From Bacteroidota bacterium (GTDB lineage: Bacteria; Bacteroidota; Bacteroidia; Flavobacteriales_D; Crocinitomicaceae): a stretch of 9,330 nucleotides of DNA. The position numbers and the translations under genes are program-made. Location of the stretch: contig VGMK01000071.1 of NCBI GenBank assembly GCA_016866375.1, positions 1-9,330 on the forward strand. Reading direction: 5' to 3'. The stretch's first letter is position 1. Each line of letters begins with the position of its first letter. Below the pieces are notes generated by a model, which did no database searches, was not told where the DNA came from, and saw only the letters and a program-made list of their open reading frames with translations. Positions 1 to 7,616 of the stretch are shown here, piece after piece.

Positions 1-2199
1 GTGGTTTCACAGCGAGACCAAGAACAAGAGTCTCCAGAATTTAATGACCTTCACAAGATAGGAACAGTAGCCCAAATCATAAGGATGTTGAAAATGCCTG
101 ACGGCAGCTCCACAATTATCATTCAAGGAAAAAGAAGGTTTCAAATTACATCGCCACTGCAAACAGAACCATACATGCGAGCCGCTGTAGAAATACTGCA
201 TGAATCGCGCATCGACAAAAAAGATAAAGAACTTGATGTAATGTTCAAAACCATAAAGGACCTTGCCTTACAAATTATAAAGGAAAGCCCAAATATTCCA
301 TCAGAAGCTCAATTTGCCATTGGGAATATCGATAGCCCAACATTTTTGGTGAATTTTATTTCTTCAAACATGAATGCTGATGTATCTAAAAAACAGCAGA
401 TGCTCGAAGAAATGGATATGAAAAAACGTGTTTTAATGGTCTTGGAGCACCTTACGATGGAAGTGCAACTTTTGGAGATGCGTAATGAAATTCAAAATAA
501 AGTCAAAAAAGATTTAGACAAACAACAACGCGAATATTTCTTGCACCAGCAAATGCGAACGATCCAAGATGAGCTTGGGGACAACCCTCAAACTCAAGAT
601 ATTCGAGAATTAGAGGAGCGAGCTAAAAATAAAAAATGGGTTGACGCCGTTGAAAAATCCTTTTACAAAGAGCTTGAGAAATTGCAAAGAATGAATCCTC
701 AAGGCGCAGAATATACCGTTCAATTGAACTACCTTGACTTACTTCTTGATTTACCTTGGTCAGATTTTACGAAAGACAACTTAGATCTCAATAGAGCGAA
801 AAAAATTCTAGAACGCGATCACTTTGGATTAGAAAAAGTCAAAGAACGCATATTAGAATACCTTGCGGTTTTGAAACTTAAAGGCAATATGAAATCCCCT
901 ATCTTGTGTTTTTACGGACCTCCAGGAGTAGGTAAAACGTCTTTAGGAAAATCTATTGCAGAAGCAATTGGCAGAAAATACGTTCGCATGTCCCTTGGTG
1001 GTGTTCACGACGAAGCAGAGATTCGTGGCCATAGAAAAACTTACATCGGAGCAATGCCCGGCAGAATTATGCAAAACATAAAAAAAGCAGGTTCTGCAAA
1101 TCCCGTTTTTGTATTGGATGAAATAGATAAATTGGGAAGAAGTAATCACGGGGACCCCTCTTCTGCACTTTTGGAAGTTTTAGATCCAGAGCAAAACCAT
1201 GCCTTTTACGACAATTACGTTGAATCCGAATTTGATTTATCAAAAGTAATGTTCATTGCTACAGCCAATAGCTTGAATGAAATTCAGGGGCCATTGAGAG
1301 ATCGGATGGAAATTATAGAGGTAAATGGTTATACAATTGAAGAGAAAATTGAAATTTCAAAAAGACATTTGTTACCAAAGCAAATTCAAGAACACGGGAT
1401 TGGTGCCAAAAGCATTTCGATAGACAAGCAAACCATTGAAAAATTGATTGAGGAATATACAAATGAATCCGGGGTTCGCGGACTAGACAAAATGCTTGCT
1501 AAGTTGATTAGAAATCGCGCTCGACAAATAGCCATGGAAGAATCGTTTGAAGAAAAAATCACTTCAACAGATTTATTCTCCTACCTCGGTGCGGGAAGGA
1601 AAAAAACGAAATACGATACTAATGAGGTGGCCGGAATTGTGACAGGCTTAGCGTGGACTAGCGTTGGTGGTGATATTCTTTTTATCGAGTCTTCACTAAC
1701 GAAAGGCAAAGGGAATTTAACCCTTACTGGGAACCTAGGTGAGGTTATGAAGGAATCAGCCGTGATTGCGCTTGAATTCTTGAAATCACATTCTTATTTT
1801 TTAGCTTTAGATCAAGAGTTATTTGATACGCACAATGTTCACGTTCATGTTCCGGAAGGCGCAACACCTAAAGATGGTCCGAGTGCAGGAATTACAATGT
1901 TAACTGCCTTAGCGTCGCTGTTCACACAACGAAAGGTTAAAAAAAATATAGCCATGACAGGAGAAATTACCCTCAGAGGAGATGTTCTTCCCGTTGGCGG
2001 TATCAAGGAAAAGATTTTGGCAGCGAAGCGAGCAGGAATTAAAGAAATAATAATGTGCTCAAAGAACAAGCAAGATGTAGATGACATCAATCCTGATTAC
2101 CTAAAGGGATTGAAAATTCATTATGTTGAAAAAATGAAGGACGTGTTAAATCTTTCGCTCACTAAGGAATTGGTTAAAAATCCTGTTGTGTTAAAGTGA
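1..2199 (+). CDS. lon: ATP-dependent protease La (Lon), 5'-truncated by the window edge
   Basis: Lon is a cytosolic AAA+ serine protease that unfolds and degrades misfolded and regulatory proteins. The visible 732 residues run in order: the rest of the LonN substrate-binding domain (about 1-120), a long charged helical region (about 125-240), the AAA+ module and the protease domain (about 530-725). The Walker A motif GPPGVGKT is at 306-313, Walker B VFVLDEID at 369-376 and the pore-loop motif YIGAMPG at 348-354. The catalytic dyad is complete: Ser628 in PKDGPSAG and Lys671 in GGIKEK, 43 residues apart as in E. coli Lon (Ser679/Lys722). The GTG at base 1 is an internal valine codon, because Lon proteins have N-terminal sequence before this VSQRD motif; I estimate 50-90 residues are missing. 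The stop is TGA 2197-2199. The C-terminus is normal and nothing looks broken. Confidence 0.97.
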   Translation: MVSQRDQEQESPEFNDLHKIGTVAQIIRMLKMPDGSSTIIIQGKRRFQITSPLQTEPYMRAAVEILHESRIDKKDKELDVMFKTIKDLALQIIKESPNIPSEAQFAIGNIDSPTFLVNFISSNMNADVSKKQQMLEEMDMKKRVLMVLEHLTMEVQLLEMRNEIQNKVKKDLDKQQREYFLHQQMRTIQDELGDNPQTQDIRELEERAKNKKWVDAVEKSFYKELEKLQRMNPQGAEYTVQLNYLDLLLDLPWSDFTKDNLDLNRAKKILERDHFGLEKVKERILEYLAVLKLKGNMKSPILCFYGPPGVGKTSLGKSIAEAIGRKYVRMSLGGVHDEAEIRGHRKTYIGAMPGRIMQNIKKAGSANPVFVLDEIDKLGRSNHGDPSSALLEVLDPEQNHAFYDNYVESEFDLSKVMFIATANSLNEIQGPLRDRMEIIEVNGYTIEEKIEISKRHLLPKQIQEHGIGAKSISIDKQTIEKLIEEYTNESGVRGLDKMLAKLIRNRARQIAMEESFEEKITSTDLFSYLGAGRKKTKYDTNEVAGIVTGLAWTSVGGDILFIESSLTKGKGNLTLTGNLGEVMKESAVIALEFLKSHSYFLALDQELFDTHNVHVHVPEGATPKDGPSAGITMLTALASLFTQRKVKKNIAMTGEITLRGDVLPVGGIKEKILAAKRAGIKEIIMCSKNKQDVDDINPDYLKGLKIHYVEKMKDVLNLSLTKELVKNPVVLK

Positions 2200-2215
2200 A
2201 ACTTTCCTACCTTTG
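2186..2215 (+). promoter_or_regulatory. Bacteroidota-type promoter (TTG-N19-TACCTTTG) inside the end of lon
   Basis: TTG at 2186-2188 and TACCTTTG at 2208-2215 are 19 bases apart, which fits the Bacteroidota consensus of TTG or TTTG about 17-23 bases before TAnnTTTG. The -33 element lies inside the last codons of lon. The -7 element is in the 20-base gap before the next gene and ends only 4 bases before its GTG start, so the predicted transcript would have almost no leader. The motif is seen directly; promoter activity is inferred. Confidence 0.5.
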
Positions 2216-2219
2216 ATAG

Positions 2220-3218
2220 GTGAAGTATAAATCCTACATTCTTTTAAGTCTCGTTTTACTTTATGTACTTCAGAGTTTTGTATCAACTCCAAAGGAGGTG
2301 CAGTGGGGATTTTTTGGACACAAAAGAATAAATAGAATTGCAGTTTTCACCCTACCCCCTGAAATGTTCGGTTTTTACAAAGAGCACATTGAGTTTATTA
2401 CCGAGCATGCTGTTGACCCGGATAAAAGGAGATATGCTGTTGAAGGCGAGTCACAATGTCATTACATTGACCTCGATCATTATTACAAGCCGGGCGAAAG
2501 CGCCTACGATGTTATGCCTAAAAAATGGAAAGACGCAGTGGCAAAGTTTTCTGAGGACACCTTGCAAACATACGGTATCGTTCCTTGGCATATTGCTACT
2601 ATGAAATATAAATTACAAAAAGCTTTTGAGGCTAAAAATATAGATCTAATACTGAAATATTCAGCGGACATTGGCCACTACATAGCAGACGCACACGTTC
2701 CCTTGCATACAACTGAAAATTACAACGGGCAAAAAACCGGGCAGCGAGGAATACATGCACTTTGGGAGAGTCGTTTGGTAGAAATAAATTCTGAAAATTA
2801 TGATTATTTTGTTGGAAAAGCCCGATACGTCAAAAATGTACTGGATTTTTCATGGGAAGCCGTGATGAGCTCCCATCTCTCCGTTGACTCAGTCCTGTCC
2901 ATAGAAAAACAACTTTCTCAAGATTTCCCGTCCGATCTTAAATATGCTTATGAGCAAAGGGGCAATGCAACAGTTCAAGTGTATTCAAAAGAATTCTGCA
3001 ATTTATACCACACAAAATTAAACGGTATGGTGGAGCGAAGGCTTCGCAAAGCTGTAATCGCTGTAGGATGTATTTGGTATACGGCATGGGTGGATGCAGG
3101 TCAACCCGATTTAAGGTCCCTACAAAATAAAACACCAAGTCAGGAATTGCTCAAAGAATTTCAAGCATTAGATGAACATTTCCACAACGATCAGCATAAA
3201 GGAAGAATTTGCGAATGA
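2220..3218 (+). CDS. secreted zinc-dependent phospholipase C / S1-P1 nuclease family protein
   Basis: This is a predicted exported hydrolase with the all-helical, three-zinc fold shared by S1/P1 nucleases and bacterial zinc phospholipases C; which phosphoester it cleaves cannot be read from sequence. A signal peptide covers about residues 1-22 (hydrophobic core 6-21). The zinc ligands look complete: Trp29 in WGFFGH, which in this fold becomes the N-terminal ligand after processing, His34, an acidic residue at 66 or 68, His81 in CHYIDLDH, His153/Asp157/His163 in GHYIADAHVPLH, and His179/Glu183 in GIHALWES. The spacing of the second half (153, 157, 163, 179, 183) parallels B. cereus phospholipase C. 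GTG 2220 is chosen because an in-frame TAG sits immediately upstream at 2217 and the next in-frame ATG would remove the signal peptide and Trp29. The gene follows lon by 20 bases and overlaps trmD by 4 (ATGA). The length of 332 residues is near normal. The family is secure, the substrate is not. Confidence 0.88.
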   Translation: MKYKSYILLSLVLLYVLQSFVSTPKEVQWGFFGHKRINRIAVFTLPPEMFGFYKEHIEFITEHAVDPDKRRYAVEGESQCHYIDLDHYYKPGESAYDVMPKKWKDAVAKFSEDTLQTYGIVPWHIATMKYKLQKAFEAKNIDLILKYSADIGHYIADAHVPLHTTENYNGQKTGQRGIHALWESRLVEINSENYDYFVGKARYVKNVLDFSWEAVMSSHLSVDSVLSIEKQLSQDFPSDLKYAYEQRGNATVQVYSKEFCNLYHTKLNGMVERRLRKAVIAVGCIWYTAWVDAGQPDLRSLQNKTPSQELLKEFQALDEHFHNDQHKGRICE

Positions 3219-3895
3219 TACATATTGATATTTTAACGGTAGTTCCACAATTATTAACATCGCCGTTCTCCGCTTCTATTATGCAGCGTGCTCAGGATAA
3301 AGGTCATGTAAAAATTTGCCTGCACAATATTCGTGATTATTCCACCGAAAAACATAAAAATGTGGACGATTACCAATACGGAGGTGGCGCTGGAATGGTT
3401 ATGAGTATTGAACCCATTGCAGCGTGTATCGCGAAATTGAAGGCTCAAAGAAATTACGACGATATAATATACCTAGCTCCAGACGGAAAACTCCTTGATC
3501 AAAAAATATGTAATTCATTATCTTTGGCCAGAAATCTGATCATTTTGTGCGGTCATTACAAAGGTATTGACGAACGGGTACGCGAACATTTCATTACAAA
3601 GGAAATATCAATAGGTTCATACGTACTTTCCGGTGGAGAATTAGCAGCAGCTGTTCTCGTCGATACCATAGTCAGGCTAATTCCCGGCGTATTGAATGAC
3701 GAATCATCGGCGTTGTCTGATAGTTTTCAGGACAATCTTTTATCTCCCCCTGTTTACACACGACCTCTTGAATTTAATGGTTGGAAAGTACCAGAAATTT
3801 TGCTTTCAGGAAATACCAAAGCTATCGAAAAATGGCGTGAGGAGAAAGCGCTTGAACGAACAAAAGAAAGGCGACCGGATTTATTGCATGAGTAA
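3215..3895 (+). CDS. trmD: tRNA (guanine37-N1)-methyltransferase TrmD
   Basis: TrmD is an essential SPOUT-class, S-adenosylmethionine-dependent enzyme that methylates G37 next to the anticodon and so prevents +1 frameshifting. It acts as a dimer with a trefoil-knot cofactor site. Characteristic motifs are YGGGAGM at 55-61, LAPDG, CGHYKGIDER at 112-121, the knot motif SIGSYVLSGGE at 132-142, and Asp169 in SDSF, which corresponds to the catalytic base Asp169 of the E. coli and Haemophilus enzymes. The 226 residues are about 30 fewer than in E. coli, which has a longer C-terminal tail; the knot and the linker are intact. I use ATG 3215, which gives MIHIDILTVVPQ as expected and an ATGA overlap with the upstream stop, rather than the TTG two codons earlier. 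The usual proteobacterial neighbours rpsP, rimM and rplS are absent; here it is translationally coupled to an exported zinc enzyme. Confidence 0.97.
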   Translation: MIHIDILTVVPQLLTSPFSASIMQRAQDKGHVKICLHNIRDYSTEKHKNVDDYQYGGGAGMVMSIEPIAACIAKLKAQRNYDDIIYLAPDGKLLDQKICNSLSLARNLIILCGHYKGIDERVREHFITKEISIGSYVLSGGELAAAVLVDTIVRLIPGVLNDESSALSDSFQDNLLSPPVYTRPLEFNGWKVPEILLSGNTKAIEKWREEKALERTKERRPDLLHE

Positions 3896-3934
3896 AGTTA
3901 TCGGTACGTTCTTAATGCAAACCACATGAATTGT

Positions 3935-3942
3935 TAACTTTG
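3935..3942 (+). promoter_or_regulatory. -7 promoter element (TAACTTTG) before the aminotransferase operon
   Basis: The box TAACTTTG matches the Bacteroidota TAnnTTTG element and lies in the 61-base gap between trmD and the aminotransferase gene, ending 14 bases before its ATG. No good -33 TTG is seen at the expected distance; the closest are weak matches around 3908-3917. The predicted leader is about 10 bases. It is probably the main promoter of the five-gene unit to 9181. No terminator hairpin is visible after trmD, so read-through may also contribute. Confidence 0.5.
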
Positions 3943-3956
3943 TCTAAATTTTAACC

Positions 3957-5150
3957 ATGATTCAACTTTCAGATCGTCTATTGTCCATGGAGGAATCAGC
4001 GACCATCGCTATGGCGAAAAAAAGTAGAGAGCTCAAGGCACAAGGTAAAGATATAATATCACTTTCATTAGGTGAGCCAGATTTTTTCACACCGGATTTC
4101 ATTAAGGATGCTGCAAAAAAAGCCTTGGACGACAACTACACTATGTATACTCCCGTTGCGGGATACGACGATTTAAGAGAAAGTATTTCACAAAAGTTTC
4201 TGAGAGATAACAACCTACGGTACGCGAAGGATCAAATTGTTGTCTCTACGGGAGCAAAACAATCCATCGCGAATGTCATTTTGAGTCTTGTTAATCCTGG
4301 GGATGAAGTAATTGTACCTGCTCCATATTGGGTATCCTACATTGAAATTGTGAAAGTAGCTGAGGGGATTCCGGTGGTGATCAATGCCGGAATAGAGAAA
4401 GATTTTAAAATTACAGGGGATGATTTAGAAAAAGCCATTACACCGAGGACAAAAATGCTCGTTTTCTCAACACCATGCAATCCTACGGGTTCAGTATATA
4501 CAAAAGAGGAATTGGCTGATTTGGCGCGCATTTTAAAAAAATATCCTCATATCATTGCGTTAAGTGATGAAATTTACGAACATATCAACTTTGGAGGAAA
4601 ACATGAGAGCCTCGCGCAGTTCGATGAAATATATGAACAGGTTGTCACTGTAAATGGAGTATCAAAGGCGTGGGCAATGACCGGTTGGAGATTAGGGTAT
4701 ATAGGTGCACCAAAATTAATCGCTCAGGCTTGTGATAAAATGCAAGGTCAGTTTACATCAGCTACTTGCTCAATTACCCAGAAAGCCACCGTTTCCGCCA
4801 TGCATGCAGATCCATCTGTATTGAAAGACATGATTGCTGCTTTCAAAAAACGTCGAGATTTGGTTCTTTCACTTCTAGAGGAAATTCCAGGTATTCGCAC
4901 AAATAATCCTGGTGGTGCTTTCTACGTTTTTCCAAATTGTTCAGCATTTTTCGGAAAGCGTTTTGAGAACCAGGTAATCTCAAATTCAGAACAATTGTGT
5001 ATGTTCCTTCTTGAACAAGGTCAAGTGGCATTAGTAAGTGGTGAAGCTTTTGGTGATTCTAATTGCTTCAGAATATCTTACGCTGCCTCAGAAGAAACCT
5101 TAACAAAGGCGCTAAAACGCATTAAAGAAGCCCTATCTAAACTTGTATAA
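3957..5150 (+). CDS. PLP-dependent class I aminotransferase, aspartate aminotransferase type Ib
   Basis: This is a cytosolic fold-type I aminotransferase that most likely interconverts aspartate and 2-oxoglutarate with oxaloacetate and glutamate. The motifs match the type Ib aspartate aminotransferases of Thermus and Bacillus: GEPDF at 39-43, Trp125 that stacks on the cofactor, Asn175 in NPTG, Asp204 and Tyr207 in SDEIYEH, the PLP-binding Lys237 in VSKAWAMTGWRLGY, and Arg372 in CFRISYA, which binds the substrate alpha-carboxylate. The 397 residues are typical. The start ATG 3957 places LSDRLLSMEESATIAMA at the N-terminus as in relatives. It opens the five-gene unit; its TAA overlaps the next ATG by one base (TAATG). 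Prephenate, alanine or aromatic substrates are possible, since this subfamily is broad, so I leave the symbol blank. Confidence 0.93.
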   Translation: MIQLSDRLLSMEESATIAMAKKSRELKAQGKDIISLSLGEPDFFTPDFIKDAAKKALDDNYTMYTPVAGYDDLRESISQKFLRDNNLRYAKDQIVVSTGAKQSIANVILSLVNPGDEVIVPAPYWVSYIEIVKVAEGIPVVINAGIEKDFKITGDDLEKAITPRTKMLVFSTPCNPTGSVYTKEELADLARILKKYPHIIALSDEIYEHINFGGKHESLAQFDEIYEQVVTVNGVSKAWAMTGWRLGYIGAPKLIAQACDKMQGQFTSATCSITQKATVSAMHADPSVLKDMIAAFKKRRDLVLSLLEEIPGIRTNNPGGAFYVFPNCSAFFGKRFENQVISNSEQLCMFLLEQGQVALVSGEAFGDSNCFRISYAASEETLTKALKRIKEALSKLV

Positions 5151-6139
5151 TGTCACTTAAATCCATTTTTGAGAAATTCAAGGGTAAACGTGTTTTGGTC
5201 GTTGGCGACCTTATGTTAGATGCATACATCATTGGGGTCGTTTCAAGAATAAGTCCTGAGGCACCTGTACCCGTTTTAGATAAGAAAACTTCAGATTTTC
5301 GCCTAGGAGGAGCTGGAAATGTTGTGCTAAACATTGAGGCACTCGGTGCTATCCCCGTCATTGCCTCCGTTATTGGTAACGACCCCGCAGGAAACGAAAT
5401 TTTACAGCTTATGGCTAAAAAAAATATCTCGACATCTTGTCTGGTTGTATCTAATCAACGACAGACTACCGTAAAAACGAGAGTCGTCGCAAATAATCAA
5501 CAAGTCATACGTATTGATGAGGAACAAACTGATGACATAAGTGATGAGTTGGTTTTAAATCTACTCTTATTAATTGAGAAAGAGTTAAAAAAGGGACTGA
5601 CTGCCATAATTTTTGAAGACTACAATAAAGGCGTATTGACTGAAAAATTTATAGCCTCTTTAGTGGAATTGGCAAAAAAATATGCCGTTATTACTTCAGT
5701 TGATCCGAAAAAAAAGAACTTTCTTACATACCGAGGTGTTACTCTATTTAAACCTAATTTAAAAGAATTGAGAGAAGGACTTAACATTCCAATAGACCCA
5801 CTCAATGTTCAATCTATTTGTGATGCGTCATCTTTATTAGAAAAGAAACTTGGAAATAGAATAACGCTAGTGACTCTATCCGAACATGGTGTTTACATTA
5901 AAGACTCGGAAAAGCAAACATACTTGGGTGCACACAAGAGAACAATTGCAGATGTTTCTGGCGCTGGAGATACAGTTATCGCAACGGCGACCTTATGTCT
6001 AGCAGCAGGAGCCACAACTTCGCAAATTGCTGAAATTGCTAATATTGCCGGCGGTTTGGCGTGCGAAAAAGCGGGAGTTTCTACCCTGACGATAGCAGAG
6101 CTTCAAAGCGAGTACCACCGCCTTAACAAAAATAAATAA
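5150..6139 (+). CDS. rfaE1: D-glycero-beta-D-manno-heptose-7-phosphate kinase (HldE/RfaE1 kinase domain, PfkB family)
   Basis: This ribokinase-family sugar kinase is predicted to phosphorylate D-glycero-D-manno-heptose 7-phosphate at C1 in the cytosol, on the route to ADP-heptose for surface polysaccharide. Family signatures are GDLMLD at 19-24, the strongly diagnostic VSRISPEAPVPV at 31-42, LGGAGN at 52-57 in the substrate site, and DVSGAGDT at 268-275 with Asp274 as the catalytic base and the anion hole around it. At 329 residues it holds only the kinase half of E. coli HldE (477 residues); no adenylyltransferase domain with an HxGH motif follows. The ATG overlaps the previous stop by one base, and its own TAA overlaps the ubiE ATG by one base. 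The substrate is inferred from the motif; another PfkB sugar phosphate is a less likely alternative. Confidence 0.88.
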   Translation: MSLKSIFEKFKGKRVLVVGDLMLDAYIIGVVSRISPEAPVPVLDKKTSDFRLGGAGNVVLNIEALGAIPVIASVIGNDPAGNEILQLMAKKNISTSCLVVSNQRQTTVKTRVVANNQQVIRIDEEQTDDISDELVLNLLLLIEKELKKGLTAIIFEDYNKGVLTEKFIASLVELAKKYAVITSVDPKKKNFLTYRGVTLFKPNLKELREGLNIPIDPLNVQSICDASSLLEKKLGNRITLVTLSEHGVYIKDSEKQTYLGAHKRTIADVSGAGDTVIATATLCLAAGATTSQIAEIANIAGGLACEKAGVSTLTIAELQSEYHRLNKNK

Positions 6140-6876
6140 TGACTGTAAAGCCTTACAATACAGACAAATCAAAAAAGGATGAAGTGGCCCAGATGTTTAA
6201 TAACATATCTCAACGATATGATTTTTTAAACCATTTTCTATCGCTTGGAATAGATCATATCTGGAGAAGAAAAGCTGTGAAACACCTATTTTCGACAAAT
6301 CCAAAAGTCATTTTGGACATGGCTACAGGAACAGGAGATTTTGCCATTGCCGCTATGAAATTAAAGCCAGAAGAAATTATTGGTTTGGATATTTCGTCCG
6401 GCATGTTGGAAGTTGGCCGAGAGAAAATGAAAAGGAAAAAACTGGACGATGTAATTAAAATGTGTTTGGGAGATTCGGAAGAAATTCCTTTTGCTGACAA
6501 CTATTTCGACGCTATAACAGTGGGATTTGGTGTCCGTAATTTTGAAAACTTGGAAAAAGGGCTGTCTGAAATGCTCCGGGTGTTAAAACCAGACGGTAGG
6601 GTTGTTATATTAGAATTTTCTAAACCCAAAAAATTTCCTATAAAACAGTCCTTTAATTTCTATTCAAAATATTTTATCCCGTTTTTTGGGAAAAGAATTT
6701 CTAAAGATGAGAAAGCATATGCTTACCTCCCAGAAAGTGTGGCAGCATTCCCTGAAGGAAAGGATTTCGAGGTCATACTCGAAAAAGTAGGATTCAAGAA
6801 TATTTCCTCGCATTTAGTATCTGGAGGAATTGCAACGATTTACCTTGGTAATAAAGATATGCAACATTCTGATTAG
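6139..6876 (+). CDS. ubiE: demethylmenaquinone methyltransferase UbiE/MenG
   Basis: This S-adenosylmethionine-dependent C-methyltransferase catalyses the last step of menaquinone synthesis, methylating demethylmenaquinone at the membrane surface. Bacteroidota respire with menaquinone, so the MenG reaction rather than the ubiquinone one is expected. Seen in the sequence are the N-terminal RYDFLNHFLSLGIDHIWRR block (about residues 28-46), SAM motif I DMATGTGD at 60-67, GFGVRNF ending at 135, the LRVLKPDGRVVILEFSKP block and the terminal GGIATIYLG. The 245 residues are full length. ATG 6139 overlaps the upstream TAA by one base. The stop TAG 6874-6876 is 17 bases before porT, an arrangement common in Flavobacteriia. 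Confidence 0.96.
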   Translation: MTVKPYNTDKSKKDEVAQMFNNISQRYDFLNHFLSLGIDHIWRRKAVKHLFSTNPKVILDMATGTGDFAIAAMKLKPEEIIGLDISSGMLEVGREKMKRKKLDDVIKMCLGDSEEIPFADNYFDAITVGFGVRNFENLEKGLSEMLRVLKPDGRVVILEFSKPKKFPIKQSFNFYSKYFIPFFGKRISKDEKAYAYLPESVAAFPEGKDFEVILEKVGFKNISSHLVSGGIATIYLGNKDMQHSD

Positions 6877-6893
6877 GGTTTCGTTTTAATGAT

Positions 6894-7616
6894 ATGAAGT
6901 ATTTATCGGCAGTATTCTTGGTATTTCTCACTTGTCATCAATATATCGGTCAAAAATATTTTCAAGAGCGTTATCGGAAATTTGATAAACAAATTTTTCA
7001 CTTTGGATTTATGCTTGGTGGTAATACCAGTAATTTCAGTCTTTTTGCGCAGGATTCAAATTTTCAGAATTACGGAATTAAATCTTTGGTTGCGAAATCA
7101 ACACCTGGTGGGCAATTAGGAATTTTAACAAGTATAAAAATCGGTACTCCAATGTTCAAATTTCGTTTTTTACCAACGTTATCATTTCAAGAAAGAGTTC
7201 TTCAATACACTAAAATTAATCCAGATCCGTCCAAAACTTTTGATATTGTCGAGGAAGAACGCGTCAATTCAACAAGTCTTGACTTTCCAATGATGTTTAT
7301 GTTTCGTACGAAAAGACTTAATAATTTTGTGGCATACAGCCTAATTGGATCCCAATATTCTATTGATTTACAATCTCAAGAGGGAAAAGCACAATCCTTC
7401 ATCGATCCCTATATTAAGATTAAAAAGCAAGATTGGCAGGGGCAAATTGGTGGTGGAATTGAATTTTTTGCTCACTATTTTAAATTTGCTATTGAACTTA
7501 AATATTCCCATGGATTTTCGAGTGCCTTTATTTTCGAACCCACCAACACGGTTTCGCAACCGATCCAACGTTTATACAACAAAGGTTGGTGGTTTTCCAT
7601 TATTTTCGAAGGGTGA
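6894..7616 (+). CDS. porT: type IX secretion system protein PorT (PorT-family outer membrane beta-barrel)
   Basis: PorT (SprT in gliding flavobacteria) is an outer membrane protein needed for assembly or function of the T9SS, which exports adhesins and enzymes. The 240-residue protein has a signal peptide (core about 4-13, likely cleaved after Gly19, before Gln20), then the family landmark FDKQIFHFGFMLGGNTSNF (about residues 30-48), repeated amphipathic beta-strands and an aromatic C-terminus, GWWFSIIF, followed by Glu-Gly. Cys14 is not in an acceptable lipobox, so a lipoprotein is unlikely. ATG 6894 is used because the ATG at 6889 runs into TGA after two codons. Its position directly after ubiE/menG is typical of Flavobacteriia and supports the call. 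The 3' end overlaps the next gene by 4 bases (GTGA). Confidence 0.88.
   Translation: MKYLSAVFLVFLTCHQYIGQKYFQERYRKFDKQIFHFGFMLGGNTSNFSLFAQDSNFQNYGIKSLVAKSTPGGQLGILTSIKIGTPMFKFRFLPTLSFQERVLQYTKINPDPSKTFDIVEEERVNSTSLDFPMMFMFRTKRLNNFVAYSLIGSQYSIDLQSQEGKAQSFIDPYIKIKKQDWQGQIGGGIEFFAHYFKFAIELKYSHGFSSAFIFEPTNTVSQPIQRLYNKGWWFSIIFEG

Noticed and set aside
1..3. GTG at the first base as the start of lon
   Set aside because: It encodes an internal Val of the LonN domain; Lon proteins carry further N-terminal sequence, so the gene is cut by the window edge.
1845..2090. Open frames on the minus strand opposite lon and the other genes
   Set aside because: They are antisense to well-conserved coding sequence, carry no recognisable domains and have no independent support.
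2200..2219. Terminator after lon
   Set aside because: No hairpin followed by a T-run is visible in the 20-base gap.
3209..3214. TTG start for trmD two codons upstream of ATG 3215
   Set aside because: ATG 3215 gives the normal TrmD N-terminus, an ATGA overlap with the previous stop, and numbering that puts the catalytic Asp at 169.
3888..3929. A 13-codon ORF (ATG to TGA) spanning the end of trmD and the gap after it
   Set aside because: It is very short, has no start context of its own and no recognisable product; it is likely chance, and the gap is better explained by the promoter box.
6874..6893. Separate promoter for porT
   Set aside because: The 17-base gap has no TAnnTTTG box, so co-transcription with ubiE is the simpler reading.
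7586..7612. TTG/GTG upstream starts for the FAD-dependent oxidoreductase
   Set aside because: They lie inside porT and add residues not expected in the family; GTG 7613 makes a standard 4-base overlap.
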